Assembly: GCA_021325195.1 (NCBI GenBank)
Contig: JAJPHQ010000016.1
Span: forward strand, 1-58,900
DNA from: Gammaproteobacteria bacterium
Lineage (GTDB): Bacteria; Pseudomonadota; Gammaproteobacteria; Xanthomonadales; Rhodanobacteraceae
Length of the DNA: 58,900 nucleotides
Direction: 5' to 3'
The notes below the pieces were generated by a model. The model was not told where the DNA came from, searched no databases, and saw nothing but the letters and a program-made list of their open reading frames with translations. Numbering within the stretch: position 1 is the stretch's first letter; each line of letters begins with the position of its first letter. The translations under genes were made by a program, and so were the position numbers. Positions 10,726 through 20,355 of this stretch are shown here, one piece after another.

Positions 10726-11349
10726 ATGAAACTGTACACCTCTCCCGGCGCGTGCTCGATGGCCGACCACATCGTGCTGGAATGGACCGACCGGTCCTAC
10801 ACCGCGCAGATCGTCAGCCGCGAGGAACGGAGCAAGCCGGAATTCCGCAAACTCAACCCCGCCGGCGCGGTGCCCGTGCTGGAGGAAGATGGCTGGGTGT
10901 TGACCCAGAACGCCGCGATCCTCAACTACCTTGCCGACAGGTTTCCGGAAGCGAAACTGGGTGGCGACGGCAGCGCGAAAAGCCGCGCCGAGGTGAACCG
11001 CTGGCTGGGCTTCCTCAACTCGGACATGCACCCGGCATTCAAGCCGCTGTTCGGTGCGACCAATTACCTCGAAGACAAGGCCACCATCGAGAAAACCCAC
11101 GACCATGCGCGCAGGCAATTGCGGGCGTTGTTCGAGCGCGCCGATGAGCAACTCGGCCAGCACGACTGGATCGCGGGCGACCACAGATCCATCGTTGACC
11201 CGTACCTGTTCGTGATGCTGCGCTGGGCCAAGGGCGTGAAAGTGGACCTTGCCGGCCTCGACAACTTGAAGAAGTTCGAGCAGCGCATGCGTGCCGACGC
11301 CGGCGTGCAGCGCGTGTTGAAGGCCGAGGGACTCGACCAGGCGGCTTAA
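10726..11349 (+). CDS. Glutathione S-transferase (beta-class-like)
   Basis: 207 residues. The start at 10726 (MKLYTSPGACSMADHIVLE) follows a GAGGAG site; the open frame upstream overlaps fadH and lacks family sequence. Thioredoxin-fold N-domain with SPGACS, where Cys10 matches the glutathione-linking cysteine of bacterial beta-class enzymes, then the cis-proline region GAVPVLEEDGWVLTQNAAIL. The helical C-domain begins near residue 85. Substrate cannot be told from sequence. No terminator is obvious; the following 350 bases are a mosaic of palindromes. Confidence 0.9.
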   Translation: MKLYTSPGACSMADHIVLEWTDRSYTAQIVSREERSKPEFRKLNPAGAVPVLEEDGWVLTQNAAILNYLADRFPEAKLGGDGSAKSRAEVNRWLGFLNSDMHPAFKPLFGATNYLEDKATIEKTHDHARRQLRALFERADEQLGQHDWIAGDHRSIVDPYLFVMLRWAKGVKVDLAGLDNLKKFEQRMRADAGVQRVLKAEGLDQAA

Positions 11350-11701
11350 TAAGAAGTCTCCGCGTCTCGGAGCTGCAGGCCATGGATGGCCGGACAACGA
11401 AGCATAAATCGGCGCCGTTGGCGGCGCCGAGAAGCGCAGCCGAATGGCGGAACAAGCGCCGTATGTTCGACTACACGGATGTAGGAGTTCGGCGCGGCCG
11501 CCATTCGGCGAGCATCGCAGGGGAATCGAACGAACACGATGTTCGTTCGATCGCCGCCTCCGGCGCCTAGCCTTTTTCGCCCCTTTTTGGGCAATGCCAA
11601 AAAGGGGCCCGCGCAGTTGGACTGCGCGGAAAAAAGACACGGATGTCAAGCGGCAAGAGCAAAAATGGATTCCGGCTTTCACCGGAATGGCAACAAGAGA
11701 G
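11350..11701. repeat. Intergenic mosaic of palindromic elements, no gene seen
   Basis: This 352-base gap holds several separate hairpins. GGCCATGGATGGCC at 11379-11392 belongs to the same hairpin family as the arrays in the ribosomal-protein spacers. 11580-11590 pairs with 11597-11607 (CCCCTTTTTGG arm). CGCGCAGT at 11610-11617 pairs with 11621-11628. ATTCCGG at 11669-11675 pairs with 11682-11688, resembling the widespread ATTCCGG/CCGGAAT extragenic repeats of xanthomonads. It lies between convergent genes (the GST gene on plus, prpC on minus). No coding frame with protein-like composition is visible. Confidence 0.65.
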
Positions 11702-12853
11702 TCAGCGCTTCTCGATGGGCGTGTACGCGCGGTCTTCCGGCCCGGTGTAATTCGCGCTCGGACGGATGATCTTGCCGTCGATGCGCTGTTCGATCACGTG
11801 CGCGCTCCAGCCGGAAGTGCGCGCGATCACGAACAGCGGCGTGAACATCGGCGTCGGCACGCCCAGCATGTGATAGACACTGGCCGAATACCAGTCGAGG
11901 TTCGGGAACATCTTCTTGAGTTCCATCATCACATTCTCGATCCGCTCGGATACCTCGAACAGGCGCGGATTGCCGCCGTCGGTGCACAGCTTGCGCGAGA
12001 TCTCCTTGATGATGGGGTTGCGCGGGTCGCCGATGGTGTAGACCGGGTGGCCGAAGCCGATCACGATCTCCTTGTTGGCGACGCGCTGGCGGATGTCGGC
12101 CTCGGCCTCGTCCGCGCTGCGATAGCGCGAGATGATTTCCATCGCCGCCTCGTTGGCGCCGCCGTGTTTGGGACCGCGCAGCGCACCGATCGCACCGGTG
12201 ATGGCCGAATACATGTCCGAACCGGTGCCCGCAATCACGCGCGCGGCGAAGGTGCTGGCATTGAATTCGTGCTCGGCGTACAGGATCAGCGACTTGTCCA
12301 GCGCGTTCGCATGCAATTCGCCAGGCGGCTTGCCGTGCAGCAGGTGCAGGAAATGCGCGGCGATGGTCGCGTCGTCGGTTTCGACCTCGATGCGGCGGCC
12401 GTTGTGCGAAAAGTGATACCAGTACAACAGCATCGAACCGAAGCTCGCCATCAGGCGGTCGGCGATGTCGCGCGCGCCGGTGACGTTGTGGTCGGGCGCC
12501 TCAGGCAGCACCGTGCCGAGCACCGAACAGCCGGTGCGCATCACGTCCATCGGGTGTGTGGACGCCGGCAGCAGTTCCAGCGTGGCCTTGACCGGCTGCG
12601 GCAGACCGCGCAGGCGCTTCAGCTTGGCCCTGTACGCATTCAATTCCGCCCAGGTCGGCAGGTGTTCGTGCACCAGCAGGTACGCGACTTCCTCGAACGT
12701 GGCCTTCGTGGCCAAGTCCTTGATGTCGTAACCGCGGTAATGCAGGTCGTTGCCGCTGCGCCCGACCGTGCACAGCGCGGTGTTGCCGGCGGCGACGCCG
12801 GACAGCGCCACCGATTTCTTGGCCTTGGGCAGAACTTGCGGGTTGTCGCTCAT
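11702..12853 (-). CDS. prpC: 2-methylcitrate synthase (citrate synthase family)
   Basis: 383 residues from the ATG at 12853, with GAGGAAGG upstream. Citrate-synthase fold: N-terminal [22 protein letters not shown], and active-site His230 in [13 protein letters not shown] and His269 in [13 protein letters not shown]. The short length and the sequence [15 protein letters not shown] near the N-terminus are typical of PrpC rather than of the longer GltA. It condenses propionyl-CoA with oxaloacetate. It is the last gene of a prpB - membrane protein - prpC cluster, 13 bases after the preceding stop codon. Confidence 0.93.
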   Translation of the reverse strand: MSDNPQVLPKAKKSVALSGVAAGNTALCTVGRSGNDLHYRGYDIKDLATKATFEEVAYLLVHEHLPTWAELNAYRAKLKRLRGLPQPVKATLELLPASTHPMDVMRTGCSVLGTVLPEAPDHNVTGARDIADRLMASFGSMLLYWYHFSHNGRRIEVETDDATIAAHFLHLLHGKPPGELHANALDKSLILYAEHEFNASTFAARVIAGTGSDMYSAITGAIGALRGPKHGGANEAAMEIISRYRSADEAEADIRQRVANKEIVIGFGHPVYTIGDPRNPIIKEISRKLCTDGGNPRLFEVSERIENVMMELKKMFPNLDWYSASVYHMLGVPTPMFTPLFVIARTSGWSAHVIEQRIDGKIIRPSANYTGPEDRAYTPIEKR

Positions 12854-12866
12854 CGCATCCTTCCTC

Positions 12867-13490
12867 TCAATTGTTGAATACTTCGCCGGGCGCAATGCGC
12901 GGGCATTCCCGAACCTGCCTCACCTGCACGGCGCCTTCCTTGTAGCCGACCAGATGATTGTCCCAGTATCTCCAGCATTCACCGAGGGTCGAGCAAAAGC
13001 AGACTGCAATGGTCAGGTGCTTCTGGACGGCCGCGGAGCGGAAACGCTGATACACCTCGCCCTCGGCAAACTTGATGATCGACACGGTTTCGCCGGCACT
13101 CAACACGTTGGGATAAATGGTGGACTCGCTGTAGGTCCGCGGCTTCGCCACGCCCAGCGCGTCGAGCAGATGATTCCAGTCGGCCTGCGGCTTGCCATCG
13201 ACCCACATCTGTGCGGAGCGCACGATGGCGGGGCCGACACCCTTGTTGTACACCTCAATGGAATTCTTGAGGTCGTTGTTTCCGGCCAGCAACCACGGCC
13301 ATACCTGCGCGCGTACCTGCTCGGCCTGGATGTTTGCGGTGAGCCGCTGGACCCAGGCGGTGTAACCCGCAACGACCAACGACAGCAAGCCGATCATTGC
13401 GGCAATGATCGCGGCTAGGGCATCCCAGCGGATGCCGCGTCGTTCGGCGGTCGTCAGCGGCGCGTCGGATGGAAGCTGCGGTTCCGGCAT
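12867..13490 (-). CDS. Uncharacterised single-helix membrane protein between prpB and prpC
   Basis: 207 residues, not recognised as a named family. One strong transmembrane segment near residues 25-46 ([22 protein letters not shown]) follows a charged N-terminus; the rest reads as a soluble domain with several aromatic residues and three cysteines ([15 protein letters not shown]). The layout, short N-terminus then helix then a domain starting [11 protein letters not shown], resembles small bacterial membrane proteins of unknown function. It starts 6 bases after prpB ends and stops 13 bases before prpC, so it is almost surely in the same transcript. A role in propionate metabolism is not shown by its sequence. 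Confidence 0.75.
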   Translation of the reverse strand: MPEPQLPSDAPLTTAERRGIRWDALAAIIAAMIGLLSLVVAGYTAWVQRLTANIQAEQVRAQVWPWLLAGNNDLKNSIEVYNKGVGPAIVRSAQMWVDGKPQADWNHLLDALGVAKPRTYSESTIYPNVLSAGETVSIIKFAEGEVYQRFRSAAVQKHLTIAVCFCSTLGECWRYWDNHLVGYKEGAVQVRQVRECPRIAPGEVFNN

Positions 13491-13496
13491 CTTCGC

Positions 13497-14387
13497 TCAA
13501 TCCTTCCGGCTGCCTGCAAACAGTTCGTCGAGCTTGTCTTCGTACGCGTGGTAGCCGAGGAAGTCGTACAACTCCTCGCGCGTCTGCATCATCGGCACCA
13601 CGGACTTCTGGGTGCCTTCGCGACGCACGGTTTCGTAGAAGTTCAGCGCAGCCTTGTTCATCGCGCGATACGCGCCGCAGCAGTACAGCGCGATGTCCAC
13701 GTTCGCCGAGCGCAGTTCCTCGACGGTGAAGAACGGTGTGGCGCCGAACTCGGTGAGGTTGGCGAGGATCGGCACCTTCACGGCTTGCTTGAATTTGCGG
13801 TAATCGTCCAGCGTCTTCATCGCCTCGGGGAAGATCATGTCGGCGCCGGCCTCGACGTAGGCGACCGCGCGTTCGATCGCGCTGTCGATGCCTTCGACCG
13901 CCGCCGCATCGGTGCGCGCCATCACCACGAAGTCCCTGTCGGTTTTTGCATCGACAGCCGCCTTCACGCGATCGACCATCTCCTCCTTCGGCACCACTTC
14001 CTTGCCGGGACGATGGCCGCAGCGTTTCTGGCCGACCTGGTCCTCGATATGCACCGCGGCGACGCCGATCCGCTCGAACGAACGGATGGTGCGCGCGATG
14101 TTGAAGGCGCCGCCCCAGCCGGTGTCGATGTCCACCAGCAGCGGCAATTGCGTGGCCTCGACGATGCGGCGCGCGTCGGTCAGCACGTCTTCCATCGTCG
14201 AGATGCCGAGGTCGGGCATGCCCAGGGAATTGGCCGCGACGCCGCCGCCGGAGAGATACAGCGCCTTGTAGCCGACGCGCTTGGCCATCAAACCGGCATA
14301 CGCGGTGATCGCGCCGACGACTTGCAGCGGCGATTCGGCAGCCAGTGCGGCGCGGAAGCGCGCGCCCGCGGAGGAAGATTGGGTCAT
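13497..14387 (-). CDS. prpB: 2-methylisocitrate lyase
   Basis: 296 residues, starting at 14387 after a GGAGG site. The isocitrate-lyase/PEP-mutase barrel signature is complete: [25 protein letters not shown] (metal-binding aspartates near 86-88), and [11 protein letters not shown] with catalytic Cys123, the same position as in E. coli PrpB. It splits 2-methylisocitrate to pyruvate and succinate. First gene of the prpB - membrane protein - prpC cluster. Confidence 0.95.
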   Translation of the reverse strand: MTQSSSAGARFRAALAAESPLQVVGAITAYAGLMAKRVGYKALYLSGGGVAANSLGMPDLGISTMEDVLTDARRIVEATQLPLLVDIDTGWGGAFNIARTIRSFERIGVAAVHIEDQVGQKRCGHRPGKEVVPKEEMVDRVKAAVDAKTDRDFVVMARTDAAAVEGIDSAIERAVAYVEAGADMIFPEAMKTLDDYRKFKQAVKVPILANLTEFGATPFFTVEELRSANVDIALYCCGAYRAMNKAALNFYETVRREGTQKSVVPMMQTREELYDFLGYHAYEDKLDELFAGSRKD

Positions 14388-14449
14388 GCGGCCTCCGGCA
14401 AAGCCGCCATTTTAGCCCATCCGGACGCGACGGCATGGTGGCGCGCGAA

Positions 14450-14926
14450 TCACCCCGGCGGCTTCGCCCACGATTCGTGTCCGTACACGATCCGCCAGCC
14501 TTCGGGCAGGCGTTGCCACACATAGGTGACGACGAAGGCGCTGGTGCTGCTCCTGCCGTCCGGCAGGGTGCGGCTCGACATCAACGGCCAGGTCACGATC
14601 TCGACATCGGGTCCGAGCGCCATGAATTCAGTCTGCCCGTTCGAACGATAGCGCGCATCGCTCTTGCCGTTCTTCCACCACTTCAACTGCTGCGCGTGCA
14701 ACGCATCCCAGCCGTGGATGACCTCGCCGTTGATCGCGAACACCAGGGCCGATGTGCGCAGCATGGGCGCCATGAAGGCGTCGGTGTCGTGCGCGTTGGC
14801 GGCTGCCAGCATCTTTGCCATGACCGGACGGATGGCCTGTTCCGCGGACGATGCTGCGGCCAGCACCGGAGCACCAGGCAGCCATGCCGCGCAGAGCGAC
14901 GCAAGGATCAGCCAGAACCTGTTCAT
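14450..14926 (-). CDS. Exported SnoaL-like / DUF4440-type protein
   Basis: 158 residues from the ATG at 14926 (MNRFWLILASLCAAWLPGAPVLA), which gives a clear signal peptide; an in-frame extension to 15031 overlaps the upstream gene and is unlikely. The mature part fits the small cone-shaped NTF2-like fold: helix AIRPVMAKMLAAANAHDTDAF, then FAINGEVIHGWDAL, and ending in FVVTYVWQRLPEGWRIVYGHES, which is typical of DUF4440/SnoaL domains. The function is unknown; such domains range from isomerases to ligand-binding proteins. It follows the TPR gene by 26 bases and may share its transcript. Confidence 0.8.
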   Translation of the reverse strand: MNRFWLILASLCAAWLPGAPVLAAASSAEQAIRPVMAKMLAAANAHDTDAFMAPMLRTSALVFAINGEVIHGWDALHAQQLKWWKNGKSDARYRSNGQTEFMALGPDVEIVTWPLMSSRTLPDGRSSTSAFVVTYVWQRLPEGWRIVYGHESWAKPPG

Positions 14927-14952
14927 CGTCGTTGCCCTCCCGCCTCGGCTTT

Positions 14953-16773
14953 TCATTCCGCCCGTTTGCCCGCGCGAATGCGCGCGACCAGCGTCTCGAA
15001 GCGTGGGTCGCCGTGCAAAGGGCGATACCACGGATTCAACCAGACGCTGTCCATGTGCGCGGAACGGTCCCGGTACGCCTGTTCAAGTTGCGCGATCGCG
15101 TCGCCCTTGTCGCCCAGCGCGGCGTAGATTGCGGCGATGTAAGTGCGATCGACGTAACGCTGCTTCGCGTCGTTTTCCAGCTTCTGCACGGCCGCACGCG
15201 CCTGCACGGTGTCGCCGACGTGCGCCTGACAGATGGCGAGTTGCGGACTGGACAGGCTCGGCTTCACGTGTTGCCGAGTGTAGCGGTCCACGCACGCCTG
15301 CCAGTGACCGAATGCGCCCTCGACCATGGCGACCGCATCGCCGTTGTAGGCGAAATCCGGATCGATCTTGTTCACGCGCTGCGCCAGCTGCGTGGCGGCG
15401 GTTTCATCGTCCTGCGCGATCGCGGCGTAGGCTTCCCAGCGCGGGAACCACGGATTCAGCGGATCGAGCTTCCCGGCAGTCTGCAACTGCGCGCGTGCCG
15501 CGGCGGGATCCTTCCCGATGCGCAGCAGGTACAGCCCGAGCACCGCATGCGCTTCGGCCAGGCTCGGCCGCAACTTGATGGCGAGATCGAGTTCGCGTTT
15601 CGCCTTCGCATAGTCGAGGTCGTAGCTCATCGCGATGTAACCGAGTTGCAGATGGCCTTCCGCGAGCTCGGGATTCAGCGCGACTGCCTTTTCCGCCGCA
15701 CCGCGCATCGCCGGCAGGATGCTCAGCGGCGCGCGGTACACGTCGGCCAGGTTGATGTAGGCGCGCGCCATCCCGGCCCACGCCGCGGCGTAGTCGGGAT
15801 CCTCGGCGATCGCCTGATTGAACAGCACCAGCGCCTGCTGCAGGCTGGCCTCGTCGGTGTGCCACGACAGCCGCGTGCCTTGCAGGTACAGATCGTGCGC
15901 CTGCGGATTGGCGGTGCCCGCGAACACCAGCTTCTGCGCATCGATGCCGCCCAGCTTGACCTTGAGTGCGGACACCACGGCATTGGAGATCTCGTCCTCC
16001 AGCGTGAACAGGCTTTCCATCTTCTCTTCGTACTGCTGGGTCCACAGCGTCGCGCCGGTGAGGGTATCGTCGAGTTCCACGTCGATGCGCAGGTCATCGC
16101 CGGACCGCTGCACCACGCCCGACAGCAGGTTGCGCACGCCCAGTTGCTGCCCGATCTCCCTGGCTCCGAGATCGCTGTTCCCGAACCGGAACGACGAAGT
16201 GCGCCCGATCACCTCCAGACCCGGAATGCGCGACAGCGCATTGAGCAGTTCCTCGCTGATGCCCTGCCCCAGATAGTCGTTGTCGGTTCCACTGCCCAGC
16301 ACACTGAGCGGCAGCACGGCGATCGAGTGCGGATTGACCGGCACCGCCGGTGCGGATGCAGCCGATGCCGGTACGCCGGCCGCCGGTTTGCCGGCCGCGT
16401 TCGCCACCCTGTTCGACGGCGCTCGCGAATGCGCTGTCGGCACCAGCCACCACCACACGCCGCCCGCGATCACGGCGACCAGCACGCCGGCGAGGCCCAG
16501 CGCCAAGCCGGTGCGGAGCGAGCGCCGCCGGCCGATCTGCGAGGGGTGCGCCTCGTCGCGCGGCGTCTGGAACGCCCATGCCAGGACCAGCGCGACCGGA
16601 AACCCCGTCAGCACCAGCACCACGATCACGCGCTCCAGCCAGACCGGGAAGTCGAGCACCGGAAACAGGATCGCAACGACCTGGATGATGAGCCAGCCGA
16701 CCACGGCATAGGCCGCCGCCGCGCGGAACACGTGGTGGCGTTTCAGTTCCTGCAGGAACCCGGGTCTGGGCAT
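14953..16773 (-). CDS. Membrane-anchored TolB-like / TPR protein
   Basis: 606 residues from the ATG at 16773, preceded by GGAGGGG; the frame extends 16 codons further with low-complexity basic sequence. N-terminus FLQELKRHHVFRAAAAYAVVGWLIIQ is a well-known opening in proteobacterial TPR proteins. Three hydrophobic segments (about 16-40, 46-65, 84-106) are followed by a linker rich in Ala/Pro. A TolB-N/FlgO-like domain spans about 140-270 (SIAVLPLSVLGSGTDNDYLGQGISEEL). TPR-like repeats fill about 285-520 (YAAAWAGMARAYINLADVYR, ELAEGHLQLGYIAMSYDLDY). Related proteins often pair this module with an N-terminal DNA-binding or cyclase domain; here it has neither. Probably a scaffold or sensor; role unknown. 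Confidence 0.85.
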   Translation of the reverse strand: MPRPGFLQELKRHHVFRAAAAYAVVGWLIIQVVAILFPVLDFPVWLERVIVVLVLTGFPVALVLAWAFQTPRDEAHPSQIGRRRSLRTGLALGLAGVLVAVIAGGVWWWLVPTAHSRAPSNRVANAAGKPAAGVPASAASAPAVPVNPHSIAVLPLSVLGSGTDNDYLGQGISEELLNALSRIPGLEVIGRTSSFRFGNSDLGAREIGQQLGVRNLLSGVVQRSGDDLRIDVELDDTLTGATLWTQQYEEKMESLFTLEDEISNAVVSALKVKLGGIDAQKLVFAGTANPQAHDLYLQGTRLSWHTDEASLQQALVLFNQAIAEDPDYAAAWAGMARAYINLADVYRAPLSILPAMRGAAEKAVALNPELAEGHLQLGYIAMSYDLDYAKAKRELDLAIKLRPSLAEAHAVLGLYLLRIGKDPAAARAQLQTAGKLDPLNPWFPRWEAYAAIAQDDETAATQLAQRVNKIDPDFAYNGDAVAMVEGAFGHWQACVDRYTRQHVKPSLSSPQLAICQAHVGDTVQARAAVQKLENDAKQRYVDRTYIAAIYAALGDKGDAIAQLEQAYRDRSAHMDSVWLNPWYRPLHGDPRFETLVARIRAGKRAE

Positions 16774-16926
16774 TCCGGCACCCCTCCGCGTGCGGGCTTT
16801 CCGCTGCACGCGTGGGCGCATCTTAGCGCCGCGAGCCAGGCCGGACGCTATCCGTCTCTGTTTCCACCGGATGCAAAAAGAGCGGCACGCGGTCGCCCCA
16901 AATGCTGGCTGCGCAATTCCGCGTCA

Positions 16927-17907
16927 CTAGCCCAGCAAGTGTTCGACGGCAGCATGCTCCTCGCGCAGTTCCTTGTCGGTGGTATCCATCCGCGCACGCG
17001 AGAATTCATTGATCTCGAGGCCTTGCACGATGGCGTACTTGCCGTTCTTGCAGGTGACGGGGTAGCCGTAGATCACGCCGTGCTTGATGCCGTAGGAACC
17101 GTCGGACGGAATGGCCATCGACACCCAGTCGCCCTCGGCGGTGCCGAGCGCCCACGAGCGCATGTGGTCGATCGCCGCCGACGCGGCCGATGCCGCGGAC
17201 GACGCGCCGCGCGCCTTGATGATCGCGGCGCAGCGCTGCTGCACGGTCGGAATGAATTCCTTCTCGTACCACGCCCGATCGACCAGCGACAGCGCGGGCT
17301 TGCCCTTGACCGTCGCGTGGTGGATGTCCGGATACTGGGTGGACGAGTGATTGCCCCAGATGATCACCTTGGCGACATCGGTGTTGTGCGCGCCGGTCTT
17401 GGCGGCGAGCTGACCCTTGGCGCGGTTGTGGTCGAGCCGCACCATCGCGGTGAAGCACGTTGGATCGAGGTCGGGCGCGTTGGCCTGCGCGATCAGCGCA
17501 TTGGTGTTGGCCGGGTTGCCGACGACCAGCACCTTCACGTCGCGTTTGGCGTGCGCGTTCAGCGCCTTGCCTTGCGGGCCGAAGATCGCACCGTTGGCGG
17601 ACAGGAGATCCTTGCGCTCCATGCCGGGACCGCGCGGACGCGCGCCCACCAGCAACGCGTAATCGACGTCCTTGAAGGCGACGTTGGCATCGTCGGTCAC
17701 CACCACGCCCGCCAGCAGCGGGAACGCGCAGTCGTCCAGCTCCATCACCACGCCGTTCAGCGCCGGCAGCGCGGGCGTGATCTCCAGCAGGTGCAGGATC
17801 ACCGGCTGGTCCGGACCCAGCATGTCGCCGGCGGCGATCCGGAACAGCAGCGCGTAACCGATCTGGCCGGCGGCGCCGGTGACGGCAACTCGAACGGGGG
17901 CTTTCAT
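16927..17907 (-). CDS. mdh: Malate dehydrogenase
   Basis: 326 residues. NAD-binding GAAGQIG at 11-17, substrate-binding arginines in [15 protein letters not shown] (90-102), NPANTN near 131, and catalytic His187 in [12 protein letters not shown]. The sequence is of the cytosolic-type bacterial MDH group (like those of beta-proteobacteria and xanthomonads) rather than the E. coli type. It interconverts malate and oxaloacetate in the TCA cycle and so supplies the co-substrate of citrate and methylcitrate synthases. It follows the aminotransferase gene on the same strand after 79 bases. Confidence 0.95.
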   Translation of the reverse strand: MKAPVRVAVTGAAGQIGYALLFRIAAGDMLGPDQPVILHLLEITPALPALNGVVMELDDCAFPLLAGVVVTDDANVAFKDVDYALLVGARPRGPGMERKDLLSANGAIFGPQGKALNAHAKRDVKVLVVGNPANTNALIAQANAPDLDPTCFTAMVRLDHNRAKGQLAAKTGAHNTDVAKVIIWGNHSSTQYPDIHHATVKGKPALSLVDRAWYEKEFIPTVQQRCAAIIKARGASSAASAASAAIDHMRSWALGTAEGDWVSMAIPSDGSYGIKHGVIYGYPVTCKNGKYAIVQGLEINEFSRARMDTTDKELREEHAAVEHLLG

Positions 17908-17986
17908 GCATGCAACTCCATCAATGGAAAACGGACAGGACGAATGGATCGCGCCAGCGCGCGATGCAGGACAGCAAGGCGACGGA

Positions 17987-19222
17987 TCAGGCGCCTGCGG
18001 CGCGCACCCGCTCCACGCGTTCGTCGCTCAACTCGGCGAAGAACGACTGGATGCGCGCCAGACCCTTCTGCAACTGGTCGGGCGGGCAGGTGTAGGAAAT
18101 GCGCAACGAACGCGGTTCGCCGAAGGCGGAGCCCGGCACCGTCGCGACGAACTTGTCTTCCAGCAGCGCCTTGCAGAAATCGATGTCGTTCTCGATCGGC
18201 TTGCCGTTGTGCGACTTGCCGAACGCCACCGAGATGTCGGGAAACGCGTAGAAGGCGCCCTGCGGACGCGGGCACTTCACGCCGGGAATCTTGAGCAGCG
18301 CGTTGACGACCTCGTCGCGGCGTTTCGAGAATTCCACGCCCTTCGCCTGCGGAATGTCCTGCGGCCCGGTGAGCGCGGCGAGTGCCGCCGCTTCGGTGAT
18401 CTCTGGCAGGCAGGTGATGTGGTTGGAATTCAGCGTCACCAGTGCCTTCACGCCCGCCTCGGGACCGGCCACGAAACCCACGCGCCAACCCGGCATGCCG
18501 TAGGTCTTGGAGAGCGAATCCATGATGAAGGTGCGTTCGCGCAGTTCCGGCCTGAACTGCACGAAGTTGTGGTAGCCGATGCCGTCGAACACCAGCCGGT
18601 TGTAGATGTCGTCGGTGATGATCCAGGTGTCGGGGTGCTTTGCCAGCACCTCGGCGAGCGCGGCGATCTCGTCGCGCGTATAGACCATGCCGGTCGGGTT
18701 GGACGGATTGTTGAACAGGAACACCCTGGGCCTGCGTGCCAGCGCCCTGTCGAGCTGCGCCGGCGTCAGCTTGTAGTTCTGCTCGGGCGGACACGGCAGC
18801 AGGTCGATCTTCGCACCCAGGATCTCGGCGATATCGACGTACGAGGTCCAGTACGGGGTCGCGAACGCGATCCCGTCGCCCTCGTCCAGCAGCGCCTCGC
18901 ACAGGTTGTACAGCACCTGCTTGGCGCCGATGCCGACCGTGACGTTGGCGCGTGTGTAGCCGTCCAGGCCGCTTTCCCTGAAGTGCGCGACGATCGCGTC
19001 CAGCAGTGCCGGCGCGCCGCGGTTGGTGCCGTAGCCGCCGCTGTCGTGCGGCATCCAGTCACGCACCGCCTGATAAACATGATCGCCCGGCAGGAAGTTC
19101 GGCACGCCGATCGAGAAGTTGACGACGTCCTTGCCTTCGGCCTTGAGTTGACGGGCCTTGTCGGCGATCACCATGATCGCGCTGGGCTTGGCGCGGCCGG
19201 TGCGCGCGGCGAGTCTGGGCAT
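17987..19222 (-). CDS. Class I/II pyridoxal-phosphate aminotransferase (aspartate aminotransferase-like)
   Basis: 411 residues from the ATG at 19222, which has GGAGG 6 bases upstream; a longer in-frame extension has no such support. PLP-binding Lys239 in [24 protein letters not shown] at 171-178; Tyr of the [11 protein letters not shown] motif near 207; substrate-carboxylate Arg in [11 protein letters not shown] near the C-terminus. The opening [17 protein letters not shown] is typical of subgroup I-gamma/AAT enzymes. Most likely uses aspartate/2-oxoglutarate, linking to oxaloacetate and the neighbouring mdh; alanine or aromatic specificity cannot be excluded. Confidence 0.87.
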   Translation of the reverse strand: MPRLAARTGRAKPSAIMVIADKARQLKAEGKDVVNFSIGVPNFLPGDHVYQAVRDWMPHDSGGYGTNRGAPALLDAIVAHFRESGLDGYTRANVTVGIGAKQVLYNLCEALLDEGDGIAFATPYWTSYVDIAEILGAKIDLLPCPPEQNYKLTPAQLDRALARRPRVFLFNNPSNPTGMVYTRDEIAALAEVLAKHPDTWIITDDIYNRLVFDGIGYHNFVQFRPELRERTFIMDSLSKTYGMPGWRVGFVAGPEAGVKALVTLNSNHITCLPEITEAAALAALTGPQDIPQAKGVEFSKRRDEVVNALLKIPGVKCPRPQGAFYAFPDISVAFGKSHNGKPIENDIDFCKALLEDKFVATVPGSAFGEPRSLRISYTCPPDQLQKGLARIQSFFAELSDERVERVRAAGA

Positions 19223-19464
19223 GGGAAGCCTCCGCGATGGGGCGGAAATCCAGCGTTGCATTCTAACACACCGGTTTCCCCGCAATCCGCGGTTTTGCCA
19301 CGGCTGCGCCGCCGAAACAGCGTCAAGGTCCGCCTTGCACCGGTGACACGGGATGCTGTTACGCTTGTGTCCGGAATGCCGGTGACGCGGCGTTCCGGTT
19401 TCCAGGGCTGCAAGAAACAGGCGGATGTCCAAACCGAGGTAACCATACAAGCGGAGGTGTGCGT

Positions 19465-19734
19465 ATGCACTGGCTTTGGTTGATCATCATCGGTTTCATC
19501 ATCGGCGTCATCGCGAAGTTCTTCGACCGCGACCACGCTCCGGTCGGTTTCATCATGACCATCGTCATAGGCATCATCGGCTCGCTGATCGCCAGCTGGG
19601 TGGGCGAGCAGATCGGCTGGTGGCCGAGTCACGGCATCGTCCACTTCATCGCCGCGGTGATCGGCGCGATCATTCTTCTGGCGATCTACACCGCCGTCCG
19701 GCGCAGGGGCGGAGGCGGCGCCAGCCCGGCCTGA
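19465..19734 (+). CDS. GlsB/YeaQ/YmgE family small membrane protein
   Basis: 89 residues with three hydrophobic segments: WLWLIIIGFIIGVIAKFF, GFIMTIVIGIIGSLIASWVG and FIAAVIGAIILLAIYTAV. Glycine-rich helices and the IIGSLIASWVG motif define the transglycosylase-associated (YeaQ/YmgE) family; the name does not prove an enzyme activity. A GTG two codons earlier (19459) is in frame, but the GGAGG at 19453-19457 has the right distance (7 bases) for the ATG at 19465. Homologues are often stress-induced. Divergent from the aminotransferase and closed by a strong terminator. Confidence 0.85.
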   Translation: MHWLWLIIIGFIIGVIAKFFDRDHAPVGFIMTIVIGIIGSLIASWVGEQIGWWPSHGIVHFIAAVIGAIILLAIYTAVRRRGGGGASPA

Positions 19735-19743
19735 CGTGCTTAT

Positions 19744-19777
19744 CGAAGGCGGGCGCGCGGCGCCCGCCTTCGTTTTC
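19744..19777 (+). terminator. Rho-independent terminator after the YeaQ-type gene
   Basis: A 12-bp perfect stem (CGAAGGCGGGCG at 19744-19755 with 19761-19772, 5-base loop) is followed by TTTT. It lies between convergent genes and may also serve the cyclophilin gene on the other strand. Confidence 0.85.
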
Positions 19778-19790
19778 CGGGCGCCGCGTT

Positions 19791-20300
19791 TCAGTTGCGC
19801 GCGGCGAGAATCCGGTTCCATGCCGAGACGCGATCGGCGTGCGCGGCCAGCAGCGATGCGCTGTCGCCCTCGATCGTGATCCTGTCGATCGTGTCGCCCT
19901 GCCTGATCGCGTTGACGACCTTCTGGTCGTCCGCGGCAAGGACTTCACCAAACACGGTGTGCTTGCCGTCCAGCCACGGCGTGGGCACGTGGGTGATGAA
20001 GAACTGGCTGCCGTTGGTGGCTGGGCCGGCGTTCGCCATCGACAGCTTGCCGGGCGCGTCGTGCTTCAGGTCGGCGCGGCATTCGTCCTCGAACCTGTAG
20101 CCCGGGCCGCCGGTACCGGTGCCGTTCGGGCAACCGCCCTGGATCATGAAATCCGCGATCACGCGGTGGAAGTTCAGGCCGTCGTAATAGCCGCGCTGCG
20201 CGAGGTTCACGAAATTGGCGACCGTCAGCGGCGCCTTGTCGTCGAACAGCCTCAGGTGGATGGGGCCGCGCGAGGTGTGAATGGTTGCGGCAAGACTCAT
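19791..20300 (-). CDS. Cyclophilin-type peptidyl-prolyl cis-trans isomerase
   Basis: 169 residues from the ATG at 20300; no signal peptide, so cytoplasmic and PpiB-like. Catalytic core visible: [14 protein letters not shown] (active-site Arg), then [22 protein letters not shown] and [12 protein letters not shown], the last holding the cyclosporin-pocket Trp. It should catalyse proline isomerisation during protein folding. The frame runs on upstream without a plausible start. Confidence 0.93.
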   Translation of the reverse strand: MSLAATIHTSRGPIHLRLFDDKAPLTVANFVNLAQRGYYDGLNFHRVIADFMIQGGCPNGTGTGGPGYRFEDECRADLKHDAPGKLSMANAGPATNGSQFFITHVPTPWLDGKHTVFGEVLAADDQKVVNAIRQGDTIDRITIEGDSASLLAAHADRVSAWNRILAARN

Positions 20301-20355
20301 GTCGTCTCCGGATGCGTGGGCATCGATGGCAAGGATCAACAAGAATAGCGCGTCG

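Noticed and set aside
14851-18294. 1147-codon open frame on the plus strand opposite the TPR and mdh genes
   Set aside because: Antisense to several clear genes and composed of shadow-type sequence rich in His, Arg and Val.
19335-19365. TTGCAC...TACGCT as a promoter for the YeaQ-type gene
   Set aside because: The spacing of 19 bases and the poor -10 box make it too weak to list.
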